From Labedaea rhizosphaerae (GTDB lineage: Bacteria; Actinomycetota; Actinomycetes; Mycobacteriales; Pseudonocardiaceae), in contig NZ_SNXZ01000007.1 in the NCBI RefSeq assembly GCF_004362825.1, forward strand, positions 248,001-312,000: a DNA stretch of 64,000 nt. The letters run 5' to 3'. How positions within the stretch are numbered: the first letter of the stretch is position 1; each line of letters begins with the position of its first letter. The notes under the pieces were generated by a model, which was not told the origin of the DNA, did not search any database, and worked only from the letters and a program-made list of their open reading frames with translations. Position numbers and translations under genes: made by a program. Below are positions 42,308 through 50,799 of this stretch, one piece after another.

Positions 42308-44256
42308 CCACGAGGGTGCGCACGCAGCGGTTCGTCGAAGGGTTCGGCTTCCTGCCGCACGCCGACGGGCTGGACGTCCTGGGCGGAAGGCGGACCGCCC
42401 GGCTCAAGGGCGTGCAGCGCGGTGAGCTGACTCTGCGCGTCGCCGGCCTGATCCGCTCCGGTCACGCGGTAGCGGAGATCGCGACGGTGCTGGGGGTGTC
42501 CACAGAGGACGTTGAGGCGCGGGTTGCCGCGTTGCGGCGGGTCGGTGCGGTGACCGACCTCGACGTCCCGCCCGGCCCGGCGCAGATGGTCCGGTTCTTC
42601 GAACGCACGCTCGGCGTGGACGCCGCCGCGAGCGCGGTGCTGCGGCTGGCGCAGGCGACCGTCCGGCTGGTCGGCGAGGTCGGCCTGTGCGCCGCGCTCG
42701 CGGACCAGTTCGCGCGCGCCGGAGTGCAGGTCGTGACCGACGACGCGGGACCCGAGCCGCCCACCCTGGTGATCAGCTGCGGCCGGTCCCGGCCGGAGAC
42801 CGATCGACCCACCCTGTTGCTGGATCGGGACGGCGCCGAGTTTGTGGTCGGCCCGCTGTGCAACGTGCCCGGCGGCCGGTGCACGCACTGCGCACCGGTG
42901 TCGTCGGGTCCGGCCGGCGACGAGCCGCTCCTGGAACGGTTCGCGGTCGCGCAGACCGTCGCCGAGGCGGTCCGCTTCCTGGCCAGGACCGGGCACTGCC
43001 GCACGTCGACCGGTGCGCTGCGAATCGGCGAACGCGGTCGTGCCATGCGGTTCGAACCGGTAGTCCGCGACGCGACCTGCTCGCACTGCGGGCTCGGCGC
43101 TGGCCTCGGTACCGGCCTCGGTACCGGCCTGACGAGTGAGCAGGCCCGCGCGTACGAAGCCTTCCAGGGCGCGGACCTCCCGCTCAAGGGCAACTGGTCG
43201 TACCCGATCACACCGATCCACCTGCCCCGCGCGGACAGCACCGTCAAGGTGGTGCCGATGCCGCTGGACGACGCGATCCTGCGCGATCGGCCGGACCTGC
43301 AGCAGCTCCTGGCCACCGTGACGAAGGCGCTGGCCGCCAAGTCCGGTCGTGCGGCGGTGCCGTCCATCGGAGGTTGCCGGCTGCTCACGGTGTTCGTCGG
43401 CGGGATCACCGAGCACGGCCCGTTCCTGCACCTGATCGACCGGCGCAACGGCGTGCCCCGGCCACTGCCCACCACGGGTCTGACCGAGGGCTCGGTGCTC
43501 AGCGCCGACCGGCTCACTGTGATCGTCAGCGCGACGCTGAGCCGAGCGGAAAACCTGTTCGGCGCCAAGGCGAAGCTCGCCATCTACCAGGACACCGGCT
43601 TCCTGACCGGCACGCTGCGCGCCGCGCTGGCCGCCACCGGCGTGCGCGCCGAGCGCCGTCCCACGCCGGTCGCGCCACCCGGCGACCTGCGCGGGCTGCT
43701 CGGCCTCGACCCGACCCGGGACGTGCTCACCGCCGTCCTCGACGTGCACGGCACACCTGCCGCCGCGGCACCGGTCCGCCGCAGGCAGGCCGCCCAGGTG
43801 CACCGCGACGACCTCGCCGCTGTGGTGGCGGGGTGCTCGGAGGTGTTCGTCCGTAGCTACCGCGTGGCGGGGCTCGACGCGGGCCTGTACTCCGTGCGGG
43901 ACAACGAGTTGCGGCCGATCCCCGCGCCGGCGGCCGAACTCGACGTCGCGCTCGCGGACCGCGGACTGGCCCCGGCCGCGCTGGTGGTCACCAGCACCGA
44001 CCTCGGCGACGCACTCGTGACGCACGGGCGTTCGGGGATCGCCACGACGATCGTCGAGCACGCCGAGACCGCCGTGCGGATCCGGCGCGCCGCGGCCGAC
44101 CGCGGCCTGGACGCGCTGCTGTGCGCCGACCTGCCCACCACCGCCGTCGCTCCTGACGACCGGGGCTGGCGCACCGCCCACCGCACCTTCGCCGCGGTGG
44201 CCATCGCCGCGGCCGGCGGCCTCGACGGGGCGCGGCAACCGGAGGTGCGGTGGTGA
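42304..44256 (+). CDS. Large TOMM fusion: ThiF/RRE-like N-part and degenerate nitroreductase-like halves
   Basis: This is a 650-residue protein. The N-terminal ~90 residues look like a winged-helix leader-recognition part (RGELTLRVAGLIRSGHAVAE). The next ~170 are ThiF-like with two CxxC pairs (CTHC and CSHC). Residues ~290-480 and ~500-640 each resemble SagB-type nitroreductase halves: ENLFGAKAKLAIYQDTGFL followed by LLGLD, and YRVAGLDAGLYSVRDNELRP followed by a TTIVEHAETAVRIRRAA helix. It seems to carry two diverged copies of the flavin fold beside a binding domain. It overlaps both neighbours (ATGA and GTGA). A role as leader-binding scaffold plus second azoline oxidase is likely, and the FMN-binding residues may be incomplete. 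The domain reading is tentative. Confidence 0.72.
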   Translation: MTTRVRTQRFVEGFGFLPHADGLDVLGGRRTARLKGVQRGELTLRVAGLIRSGHAVAEIATVLGVSTEDVEARVAALRRVGAVTDLDVPPGPAQMVRFFERTLGVDAAASAVLRLAQATVRLVGEVGLCAALADQFARAGVQVVTDDAGPEPPTLVISCGRSRPETDRPTLLLDRDGAEFVVGPLCNVPGGRCTHCAPVSSGPAGDEPLLERFAVAQTVAEAVRFLARTGHCRTSTGALRIGERGRAMRFEPVVRDATCSHCGLGAGLGTGLGTGLTSEQARAYEAFQGADLPLKGNWSYPITPIHLPRADSTVKVVPMPLDDAILRDRPDLQQLLATVTKALAAKSGRAAVPSIGGCRLLTVFVGGITEHGPFLHLIDRRNGVPRPLPTTGLTEGSVLSADRLTVIVSATLSRAENLFGAKAKLAIYQDTGFLTGTLRAALAATGVRAERRPTPVAPPGDLRGLLGLDPTRDVLTAVLDVHGTPAAAAPVRRRQAAQVHRDDLAAVVAGCSEVFVRSYRVAGLDAGLYSVRDNELRPIPAPAAELDVALADRGLAPAALVVTSTDLGDALVTHGRSGIATTIVEHAETAVRIRRAAADRGLDALLCADLPTTAVAPDDRGWRTAHRTFAAVAIAAAGGLDGARQPEVRW

Positions 44257-45701
44257 GCGACTGGCAGGAACACCTGGTCGTCCGGCGCTGCCACCCGCTG
44301 GCGGCGACCGCGAAGACCCCGGACACGCTGACGTTCGCGCTCGCCTTGTCGAGCGTCACGGTCCGCAACCTCGACCCGGGGGTGCACGCCGCGCTGCTGG
44401 CCGTGGACACCGAGTCGATCTCCCTCGCCGAGTTGACGCGCATCGCGCGCGCCGTGTGCCGGGACACCGACACGACCCGGCTCCTGCGCGAGCTCGGCCG
44501 GCTCTACGTGCGCAAGGGCCTGGCGTTCGCCGTCGAGCACGGGACCGAGACGCTGTGCACGCTGTGGTCGACGAGCTCGCTGGGCACCGCCACGCTCGAC
44601 CTCGCCGAAGCCGGTCACCGCTACCGGATGTCGAGGTTCGCCGTGCTGCGCCGCGAGGACAGCGACCTGGTCGTGGACAGCCTGGCCGGCCACGCCCGGC
44701 TGTCGATCCAGCGAACGGAGCTGGCGGCGGCGCTCGCCGGATTGCACCGGCCCGCCACGGAGCCGGACCTGGCCGCCTCGCTCGCGGCGGCCCTGCCGCC
44801 AGAGGTGCTGGGGGCCTGCCTGCGGCTGATGGTGCTGGGCGGCGTCGTAGGCATCGTGGACGAGGACGGGAAGCTGCCCGAGGACCGCGATCCTGACCTC
44901 GACCTGCGCGACCCGCACGACCTGTTGCTGCACAACCGGAGCAGGATCGGCCTGACCACCGACCCGGTCGGCGGCACCTACCGCATGGCGGGCACCCGGC
45001 CACCACTGCCGGCGCTGCGCGCGGCCTGGTCGGGTGCGCGCACCGCGCTACCGCGACCGGACCTCGACGCGCTCACCCGCACCGACATGCCACTGACCGC
45101 AGTCATGGAGCGGCGCCGATCACGGCGCAGGTTCGCCCCCGTGCCGCTGAGCCTGGACGAACTCGGCGAGTTCCTCTTCCGGGTGTTCCGGGTCAAGCAG
45201 ATGCTGCCCCTGGACCCCGATGAGCCGCACAGCTACGAAGGTTCGTTGCGACCGTTGCCCAGCGCCGGCGACGCCCACGACCTCGAGGTGTACGTGGTGG
45301 CGGGCCGGATCGATGGGCTGGGCCGCGGGCTGTTCCACTACGACCCGCTCGAGCACACGGTGGCGGAAGTGGCCGGACCGGGGTACCCGGTGTCGGCCCT
45401 GCTGGGTACCGCCAAGCTCAGCGCCGCCATCCCCGAGGAACCCCCGGCGTTGATCGTGCTGGCCTCCCGGTTCGGCCGGCTGGCGTGGAAGTACGAGGGA
45501 CTCTCGTACGCCGCGACGTTGAAGAACGTGGGCGTGGCCTATGCGGGCATGTACCTGGCGGCGGAGGCCATGGGGCTGGCGGCGTGCGGGCTCGGCTCAG
45601 GTGATGCCGGCTCCTTCGGCGCCGCCACCGGGGTGAAGCCCTACGTCGAGTCCTCGGTCGGGGAACTGATGCTCGGGCCCGCGGCGGTGGCCGAACCATG
45701 A
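44253..45701 (+). CDS. SagB-type FMN dehydrogenase (azoline to azole)
   Basis: This 482-residue SagB-type nitroreductase oxidises azolines to aromatic azoles. After an N-terminal ~220-residue leader-contacting part, the catalytic half is canonical: RRRSRRRFAPVPLSLDELG for FMN phosphate binding, PLPSAGDAHDLEVYVV, GLFHYDPLEHTV and the KYEGLSYAATLKNVG helix, ending with GLGSGDA. The chosen start is GTG 44253, whose TGA overlap with the previous gene and GGAGG seven bases upstream support it. The next gene begins at ATG 45698 inside the stop. With the YcaO and the ThiF-like partner it makes a complete thiazole/oxazole synthase set. Confidence 0.93.
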   Translation: MSDWQEHLVVRRCHPLAATAKTPDTLTFALALSSVTVRNLDPGVHAALLAVDTESISLAELTRIARAVCRDTDTTRLLRELGRLYVRKGLAFAVEHGTETLCTLWSTSSLGTATLDLAEAGHRYRMSRFAVLRREDSDLVVDSLAGHARLSIQRTELAAALAGLHRPATEPDLAASLAAALPPEVLGACLRLMVLGGVVGIVDEDGKLPEDRDPDLDLRDPHDLLLHNRSRIGLTTDPVGGTYRMAGTRPPLPALRAAWSGARTALPRPDLDALTRTDMPLTAVMERRRSRRRFAPVPLSLDELGEFLFRVFRVKQMLPLDPDEPHSYEGSLRPLPSAGDAHDLEVYVVAGRIDGLGRGLFHYDPLEHTVAEVAGPGYPVSALLGTAKLSAAIPEEPPALIVLASRFGRLAWKYEGLSYAATLKNVGVAYAGMYLAAEAMGLAACGLGSGDAGSFGAATGVKPYVESSVGELMLGPAAVAEP

Positions 45702-47173
45702 GCGCGTCCATCGACACCGTCCTGCGCGACCACGCCGACCGGATCGGTGACACCACGGCGATCGCGTGCTGTGGCCGCTCCGGTGTGGACGCCGTGTCGT
45801 GGTCGGAACTGGAGTCGCGCACCGGCGCCATGGCCGCCCAGCTGCATGACCGGGCGGTCGACCGGGCGCCTGCCTGCCTGGTGGTGTCGTTGCGCCGCAA
45901 CGATCTCGCCGAGGTGCTGGCGCTGGTCGCCTGCCTGCGCACCGACCTTCCCACGCTGGTGCTCAGCGGCAGGCAACTCGCGCCCATGCACGAGGCACTG
46001 CTCGACCAGGTGCGGCGTACCGGCCACACGCTCGTCTCCGCGACCGAACCGGAAGGCGACGAGCGGCGGGCGGCACCGGACGGCGGCGCGACCCTGCCGC
46101 CCGGCTGCCTGCTGCTGGCTTCCGGCGGTTCCACGGGCAACCCGAAGCTGGTCGTGGACCGGGGAATCCGTGCCACGCCACGAAAACCCGCCCAGCTGCG
46201 GCCGATGCTGCACACCGGGTGGCGGGGTGGCCAGCGGCAACTCGCCGCCAGCCCGCTGTACCACGCGGCCGGGCTCACCCCGTTGGTCGAAGGGCTTGTC
46301 TGCGGCAACACAAGCTACGTCCCGCAGGTGTTCGACCCGGCGGGCCTCGGCGAGCTCGTCGACGAGCACGACTTGCACTGGCTGCAGATGACGCCGTTCC
46401 ACATGGGCGCGGTGCTCGCCGGGGCGAACCCGCCGTCCCGGTGGCGGCGGGCGCCGAACCTGGTGCACATGGCCGAATACTGCCCGGCCGCGGTCAAACA
46501 GGCCTACCACGACGCCCTGGGCGCGACCAGCGTCCATGAGATGTACACCGCCAGCGAGGGCATCGGCATGACGATGGCACGGGGCGACGAGTGGGAGGCG
46601 CGGCCCGGCACGGTCGGGCGAGGCTTCCTCACCGTGGTCCGGATCGCCGACCGTGACGGGGTTCCGCTCGGTCCACAGCAGACCGGCGAGGTCTACCTGC
46701 GCAGTGCCGCACGCACCGGTGCGACCTACTTCGGCGCCACCGGGCGCCTGCGCGTCATGCCGGACGGCTTCGCGACCCTCGGCGACCTCGGCCGGCTCGA
46801 CGAGGACGGCTACCTGTTCCTGCGGGCTCGGCAGGTCGAGACCATCTCCGTCGCGGGCGTCACCGTCGATCCGTCCGATGTGGAGACCGAACTGCGCGCT
46901 CACCCCTTGGTCGCCGACATCGGGGTGTGCGCGACGAGCAGCCGGGAACTGGGGGAGCGCGTGGTCGCCGTCGTGGTCCCCGCCGGTGACGTGACCGAGG
47001 CCGAACTCCGCCGCTGGGCCCGAACGCGGCTCACCGCCGCGCAGCTCCCGGCCAGGATCCTGTTCACCGACGCGTTGCCGCGGTGGGACACGGGCAAGCT
47101 CGACCGCGCGGCCCTGTTCCGCTCGGTCAACACCCCGTCGCCAGGAAAGGTGATGTCATGTGGGAGTACGTAG
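45698..47173 (+). CDS. ANL-family adenylating ligase
   Basis: This 491-residue acyl/aminoacyl-AMP ligase has the phosphate loop SGGSTGNPKLV (A3), the EMYTASEG stretch (A5), LGDLGRLDEDGYLFL (A7), RQVETISVAGVTVDPSD (A8) and the C-terminal catalytic Lys in DTGKLDR (A10). It would activate a carboxylic or amino acid and load it onto the carrier protein encoded next. It overlaps the SagB gene by four bases and the carrier gene by 16. Adenylating ligases are not part of standard azole RiPP machinery, so it probably supplies a carrier-bound unit that caps or extends the peptide. The substrate is not predictable from the visible residues. Alternative: CoA ligase function independent of the carrier. 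Confidence 0.92.
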   Translation: MSASIDTVLRDHADRIGDTTAIACCGRSGVDAVSWSELESRTGAMAAQLHDRAVDRAPACLVVSLRRNDLAEVLALVACLRTDLPTLVLSGRQLAPMHEALLDQVRRTGHTLVSATEPEGDERRAAPDGGATLPPGCLLLASGGSTGNPKLVVDRGIRATPRKPAQLRPMLHTGWRGGQRQLAASPLYHAAGLTPLVEGLVCGNTSYVPQVFDPAGLGELVDEHDLHWLQMTPFHMGAVLAGANPPSRWRRAPNLVHMAEYCPAAVKQAYHDALGATSVHEMYTASEGIGMTMARGDEWEARPGTVGRGFLTVVRIADRDGVPLGPQQTGEVYLRSAARTGATYFGATGRLRVMPDGFATLGDLGRLDEDGYLFLRARQVETISVAGVTVDPSDVETELRAHPLVADIGVCATSSRELGERVVAVVVPAGDVTEAELRRWARTRLTAAQLPARILFTDALPRWDTGKLDRAALFRSVNTPSPGKVMSCGST

Positions 47174-47709
47174 CTCTCGGGGACGGCGCCGACCGGATCC
47201 GCGCGCACCCGGAGATCGCCGAGTGCGCGGCCGTGCGGTCACCCGGTGATCGGCTGTACGTCCTGGTCGAGCAGCAGGGCCTGACCTACGGTGCGGTGCT
47301 GCGCGACATCGTGCTCGACGAGATCGCCGCGATCCACCCGGACATCGCGGTGGCGGTCGTACCCGCGATCCCGCTCACCGCCGCCGGCGAGGTCGACCCG
47401 GCCGCGGCGACCGCCCTCGCCGAACAGTTCGTGACGGCGGACCGATGGGTGTTCGCCCTCGAACCACCTGCCAGTGAGCAGGAGAAGGCGGTCGCCGAAC
47501 TGGTGCTGGACGTGTTGAAGGTCAAGCGGATCAGCATGACCGACAGCCTGCCGTTGCTGGGCGCGGACTCCCTGGTGCTCGTCGAGCTCAGCGCCGCCAT
47601 CACCGAGCAGTTCGGCGTCACCGTCAACGGCATGGACCTGTTCAACGTGGACAACATCCGGGAGCTGACCGCGCTCGTGTTCGCCGACGACGAGGACCCG
47701 CCGGTATGA
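47158..47709 (+). CDS. Carrier protein with ANL C-terminal-like subdomain
   Basis: This is a 183-residue protein. Residues ~1-100 resemble the small C-terminal subdomain of adenylating enzymes (HPEIAECAAVRSPGDRLYVL, similar to the A8-A10 region), and residues ~105-180 are an acyl/peptidyl carrier with the phosphopantetheine motif LLGADSLVLVEL. The ATG lies inside the ligase frame, preceded by GGAAAGGTG, and its stop overlaps the decarboxylase-methyltransferase start (ATGA). A split-off C-terminal domain next to a full ligase is unusual. It may help in thioester formation or docking. The carrier would hold the acyl group activated by the ligase. No phosphopantetheinyl transferase is encoded in the cluster. 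Confidence 0.85.
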   Translation: MWEYVALGDGADRIRAHPEIAECAAVRSPGDRLYVLVEQQGLTYGAVLRDIVLDEIAAIHPDIAVAVVPAIPLTAAGEVDPAAATALAEQFVTADRWVFALEPPASEQEKAVAELVLDVLKVKRISMTDSLPLLGADSLVLVELSAAITEQFGVTVNGMDLFNVDNIRELTALVFADDEDPPV

Positions 47710-49229
47710 GCGGTGATCGGCCGCCCCGCCTGCTCGTCGGGGCGTGCGGCTCGATCAGCGTGGTGAAGCTGCCGGCGCAGTTGACCGCCCTGCGGGCGCT
47801 CGGCGCGGACGTCAAGGTCGTCCTGACCGGCTCGGCCGCATCCTTCCTGCCGGTCGGCACCGTGCGGCGGTTCGCTGACGTGGTCACCGATGACGACCAC
47901 GTGTCGCTCGCCCGCTGGGCCGACCTTTTCGTGGTGCTGCCGTGCACCGCCAACACGCTCGCGGCCATCGCCCAAGGGCTCACGCCCAATTCCGTCAGCA
48001 CGATCGCCATCGCGCACCGGCGCCCGCTGCTGTTGTTCCCCGCCATGAACGCGGACATGTGGGCGGCACCCAGCGTCACGCGCAACGTCGAGACCCTGCG
48101 GGCGGACGGGCACACCGTGATCGACCCGGTGCCCGCGCCGGTGTACGAGGTCGCCAGTGGCCAGGTCGTCGACGGCATCGCGCCGCCACCTGTCGACCAG
48201 GTCGTCGCCCTGGTTCGCGATCGGTTGCGTGGCACCGACTCGGCGGCCGCCGTGGTGGCGCCACGCCTGCAGGCGCTCATCCGCGGTTACCGCGGCACCG
48301 CGGTGGTCGGTGCCGCGGTGCGGCTGGAGCTGGCCGAGCACCTCGGCGACGGCGAACTCACCGCGGCCGACCTCGCCGGCAAGCTCGGCGCCGAGCCGGA
48401 GCGGCTGCGCCCCTTGCTGAGCGCCCTCGTCCACTGTGGACTTCTGGCGGTCCGGGACGGCCGGTACCGGCTCACGGGTGACGGCCTGCTGCTGGCCACC
48501 CCGGCCGTGCGCACGGCGGCGCTGGCGGCCAACGAACTGGCCGCGCCCGCACACGCCCACCTCGCGGACGCGGTGACCGGCCCGGTGACCGCCTTCGAGC
48601 GCGCGTTCGGCACCGACGTGTTCAGCTACCTGGATGCCGACCCGGGGCTTGCCCAGGTGTACGGCGACGCGATCGCCACGCCCGGGCTCATCGAGGCGGT
48701 GGCCCGGCGGCGGGACCACGCGAACAAGCACGTCGTCGACCTCGGTGGTGGGACGGGCGCGCTGATGGCGGAGATCCTCCGGCACCACGACACCGCGCGG
48801 GGGACCGTCGTCGACCTGCCGTCGACCGTCGACCTGGCCCGGGAGCGCCTGCGGGCGTTCGGCGACCGGGTCGCCTGCGTCGCCGGGGACTTCCGTGAAG
48901 CGGTTCCCAGGGACGGCGACCTGTACCTGTTGTGCCGCGTGCTGGCCAACTGGACCGACGACGACGCGACCAGGGTTCTCGAACGCTGCCGTGCGGCGAT
49001 GCCCCGGCACGCGGTGTTGTACATCGTCGAAATGGTGCGGTCCACCGACGACCACGACGTCAGCCACGCGTTCGGCGAACTGGAACTGCACGCCACCTAC
49101 GGCGGCCGGTTGCGCACGGTGCCGCAGTGGAACGCACTGCTCAGCGCCGCCGGGTTCGCCGCTCCGCGAGCCGCGTCCCTTCCCGGTGGCTGGACCATCC
49201 TCCGCGTCGAGGCACCTGACCAGCAGTGA
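47706..49229 (+). CDS. Fusion: EpiD/LanD-like flavoprotein Cys decarboxylase + COMT-like methyltransferase
   Basis: This 507-residue fusion has an HFCD flavoprotein at residues 1-~175, with the active-site His65 in HVSLARWAD, PCTANT (79-84, matching PASANT) and PAMNADMW (112-119). These are the FMN and catalytic motifs of EpiD/LanD and PPC decarboxylases. Residues ~190-507 form a SAM-dependent methyltransferase of the COMT type: an N-terminal winged-helix dimer domain (LTAADLAGKLGAEP), the SAM loop DLGGGTG (345-351) and the C-terminal RTVPQWNALLSAAGF region. EpiD-type enzymes oxidatively decarboxylate a C-terminal Cys to an enethiol, and the precursor ends in Cys. Methylation of the enethiol (or of a neighbouring group) by the second domain is my inference. 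The start overlaps the carrier gene stop (ATGA). I know of no characterised protein with this domain order. Confidence 0.9.
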   Translation: MSGDRPPRLLVGACGSISVVKLPAQLTALRALGADVKVVLTGSAASFLPVGTVRRFADVVTDDDHVSLARWADLFVVLPCTANTLAAIAQGLTPNSVSTIAIAHRRPLLLFPAMNADMWAAPSVTRNVETLRADGHTVIDPVPAPVYEVASGQVVDGIAPPPVDQVVALVRDRLRGTDSAAAVVAPRLQALIRGYRGTAVVGAAVRLELAEHLGDGELTAADLAGKLGAEPERLRPLLSALVHCGLLAVRDGRYRLTGDGLLLATPAVRTAALAANELAAPAHAHLADAVTGPVTAFERAFGTDVFSYLDADPGLAQVYGDAIATPGLIEAVARRRDHANKHVVDLGGGTGALMAEILRHHDTARGTVVDLPSTVDLARERLRAFGDRVACVAGDFREAVPRDGDLYLLCRVLANWTDDDATRVLERCRAAMPRHAVLYIVEMVRSTDDHDVSHAFGELELHATYGGRLRTVPQWNALLSAAGFAAPRAASLPGGWTILRVEAPDQQ

Positions 49230-49257
49230 GCCGAACGCCGGCGGCTAGGGTCACCGC

Positions 49258-50121
49258 GTGGTTGGACCGTCGGACAGCGAAGATCGACGTCCCGGGTCGG
49301 TGGCCGCGGTCGGCGAGGAACCCACGGCGATCGGGCGAACCTGGACCGGCGTGCTGTTCCGCGGTGCGGGTGGGCGACCCGCTGTGCTGCTCGAACTGGT
49401 CCTGCTGTTGCTGTGGTTCCTGGTGTTCACGCGTCTGGACGCCGCCGCGGGCCGGGACCTCGCGGCCGCCAACGCCCATGCGCTGACCCTGCAGTCCATG
49501 GAACACGCGGTGCACCTCGACGTCGAGCGCAGCGTGAACGGTTGGCTGGCCGGGAACGCGGTCCTCGCGCAGTCGGCGGTGTACCTGTACCGGCTGTACT
49601 ACGCGGTGGTCGTCGGCGTCCTGCTGTGGGTGTTGGTCCGGCACGCCGAGGTCTACCGCAAGGTCCGCCGGACGATGGTCGCGATGACGGTGCTCGTGCT
49701 GCCGGTCTACTGGGCGGTGCCGATGTCGCCGCCACGTTCGGCACTGCCGGGTGCGGTCGACATCGTTGCCAGGTACGACATCCTGGGCCAGGCCGGGCGG
49801 GACAGCTGGACGCATCCCAGCCACTACACGGCCATGCCCAGCCTGCACGTGGGCTGGTCGCTGTGGTGCGCGTACGCGGTGTGGTCCGCGCTGCGCGGCA
49901 CCCGTCCACGCCTGGCGTTGTTGTCGTGGTTGTTCCCGCTGCTCATGGCGGCGGACGTGCTCGCAACGGCGAACCACTACGTCCTCGACATCGTCGGCAG
50001 CGTCGCGCTGCTGGCCGCGTCCATCGTGGCCGCGTCGCTGTGGGGCCTTGTCCGCACGCGCGGCCGACCCCGCGAGTCGGTCCACAACGGTTTCGACCGA
50101 CCCACCGGCCACGGCTCGTAA
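49258..50121 (+). CDS. PAP2-superfamily membrane phosphatase/phosphotransferase
   Basis: This integral membrane protein of about 287 residues belongs to the PAP2 superfamily. It has hydrophobic helices near residues 42-60, 105-125, 140-155, 195-215 and 225-260. The active-site motifs MPSLHVGWSLW (C2, with His) and NHYVLDIVGS (C3, His-x3-Asp) match the inositol-phosphotransferase/Aur1-like branch more than undecaprenyl-diphosphatase BacA-type enzymes. The start is GTG 49258, 29 bases after the RiPP methyltransferase stop, on the same strand, so it could be transcribed with that operon. A role in lipid phosphate turnover is likely. A link to the RiPP is only positional. Confidence 0.85.
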   Translation: MVGPSDSEDRRPGSVAAVGEEPTAIGRTWTGVLFRGAGGRPAVLLELVLLLLWFLVFTRLDAAAGRDLAAANAHALTLQSMEHAVHLDVERSVNGWLAGNAVLAQSAVYLYRLYYAVVVGVLLWVLVRHAEVYRKVRRTMVAMTVLVLPVYWAVPMSPPRSALPGAVDIVARYDILGQAGRDSWTHPSHYTAMPSLHVGWSLWCAYAVWSALRGTRPRLALLSWLFPLLMAADVLATANHYVLDIVGSVALLAASIVAASLWGLVRTRGRPRESVHNGFDRPTGHGS

Positions 50122-50199
50122 CGCCGGTCTCCGGTCGGGCGACCTGGTGGGTACAGCGGGCGTACGCCCGTTCGGCGGCTAGCGCATCGGCGGTCCACC

Positions 50200-50664
50200 A
50201 TGGCGCAACCAGAGCAGCGGCCCCGGCCCGTGGTCGAGCGCCTCGAGGACGGGCAGAAGATCGGCGAGTTCGTGGGCTGGGCGATCGGCGCCGGCTCCGC
50301 GGTCGTCGGCTTCGTGCAAGCACACGGTGGACCTGGTTCGATCCTCGTGCAATTGGGCATCTTCGGCTTCGCCTGCTACATCTCGGTATTCGTCGCCGTG
50401 CCGGTCGTCCTGGGTCTGTTCGCAGCCCTGGAGAAGGTCACCGCCCGCGAGACCACGGACCTCGCCACGGCCGTGGTCCTCGGAATAGCCCTGCTGGCCG
50501 GTGGCGCCCTGATTCGCTTCGGCCTGTTCTACGACGGCATCGGCGACGACTTCGACACGATCGGCAAGGTGTTCGCGGGCCTGGTCGGCGTCGCGATCCT
50601 GATGGCACCGCTGGTCCTGCTCTGGTGGCGCAAAGGCAGCCGTCCGAAACCTGCCGGGCCCTGA
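50200..50664 (+). CDS. Small four-helix membrane protein of unknown function
   Basis: This 154-residue protein has a short charged N-terminus (MAQPEQRPRPVVERLEDGQK), about four predicted transmembrane helices (near 25-43, 49-75, 88-105 and 122-142) and a basic C-terminal tail (WWRKGSRPKP). The start is ATG 50200. I recognise no family. It follows the PAP2 gene by 78 bases on the same strand and converges with the TPR gene. The codon bias is normal for the window, so it is probably real. Confidence 0.7.
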   Translation: MAQPEQRPRPVVERLEDGQKIGEFVGWAIGAGSAVVGFVQAHGGPGSILVQLGIFGFACYISVFVAVPVVLGLFAALEKVTARETTDLATAVVLGIALLAGGALIRFGLFYDGIGDDFDTIGKVFAGLVGVAILMAPLVLLWWRKGSRPKPAGP

Positions 50665-50799
50665 CGCCGCGTCAAGCCAGGCCGTACCTGATCGTCCTGT
50701 ACAACCTGACAACGGCCCGCGGCAGGTGACCGTGTCGAAGTCGACTTGGGTGCCGAGGTATCTGTCGCATGTGGTTGGTAGGCGGTGCGGTACGCGCCC

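Noticed and set aside
42076-44238. 720-codon minus-strand frame opposite the ThiF/nitroreductase-like fusion
   Set aside because: Antisense shadow of a high-GC gene; composition is not protein-like.
40054-49229. Thiopeptide assignment of the RiPP cluster
   Set aside because: There is no split LanB dehydratase and no pyridine-forming cycloaddition enzyme, and the core lacks the serine pattern needed.
40333-49229. Thioamitide (thioviridamide-like) assignment
   Set aside because: A LanD-like enzyme and a YcaO are present, but TfuA and the Ser/Thr phosphotransfer proteins are not, and the YcaO has a PxPxP tail and a SagB oxidase partner.
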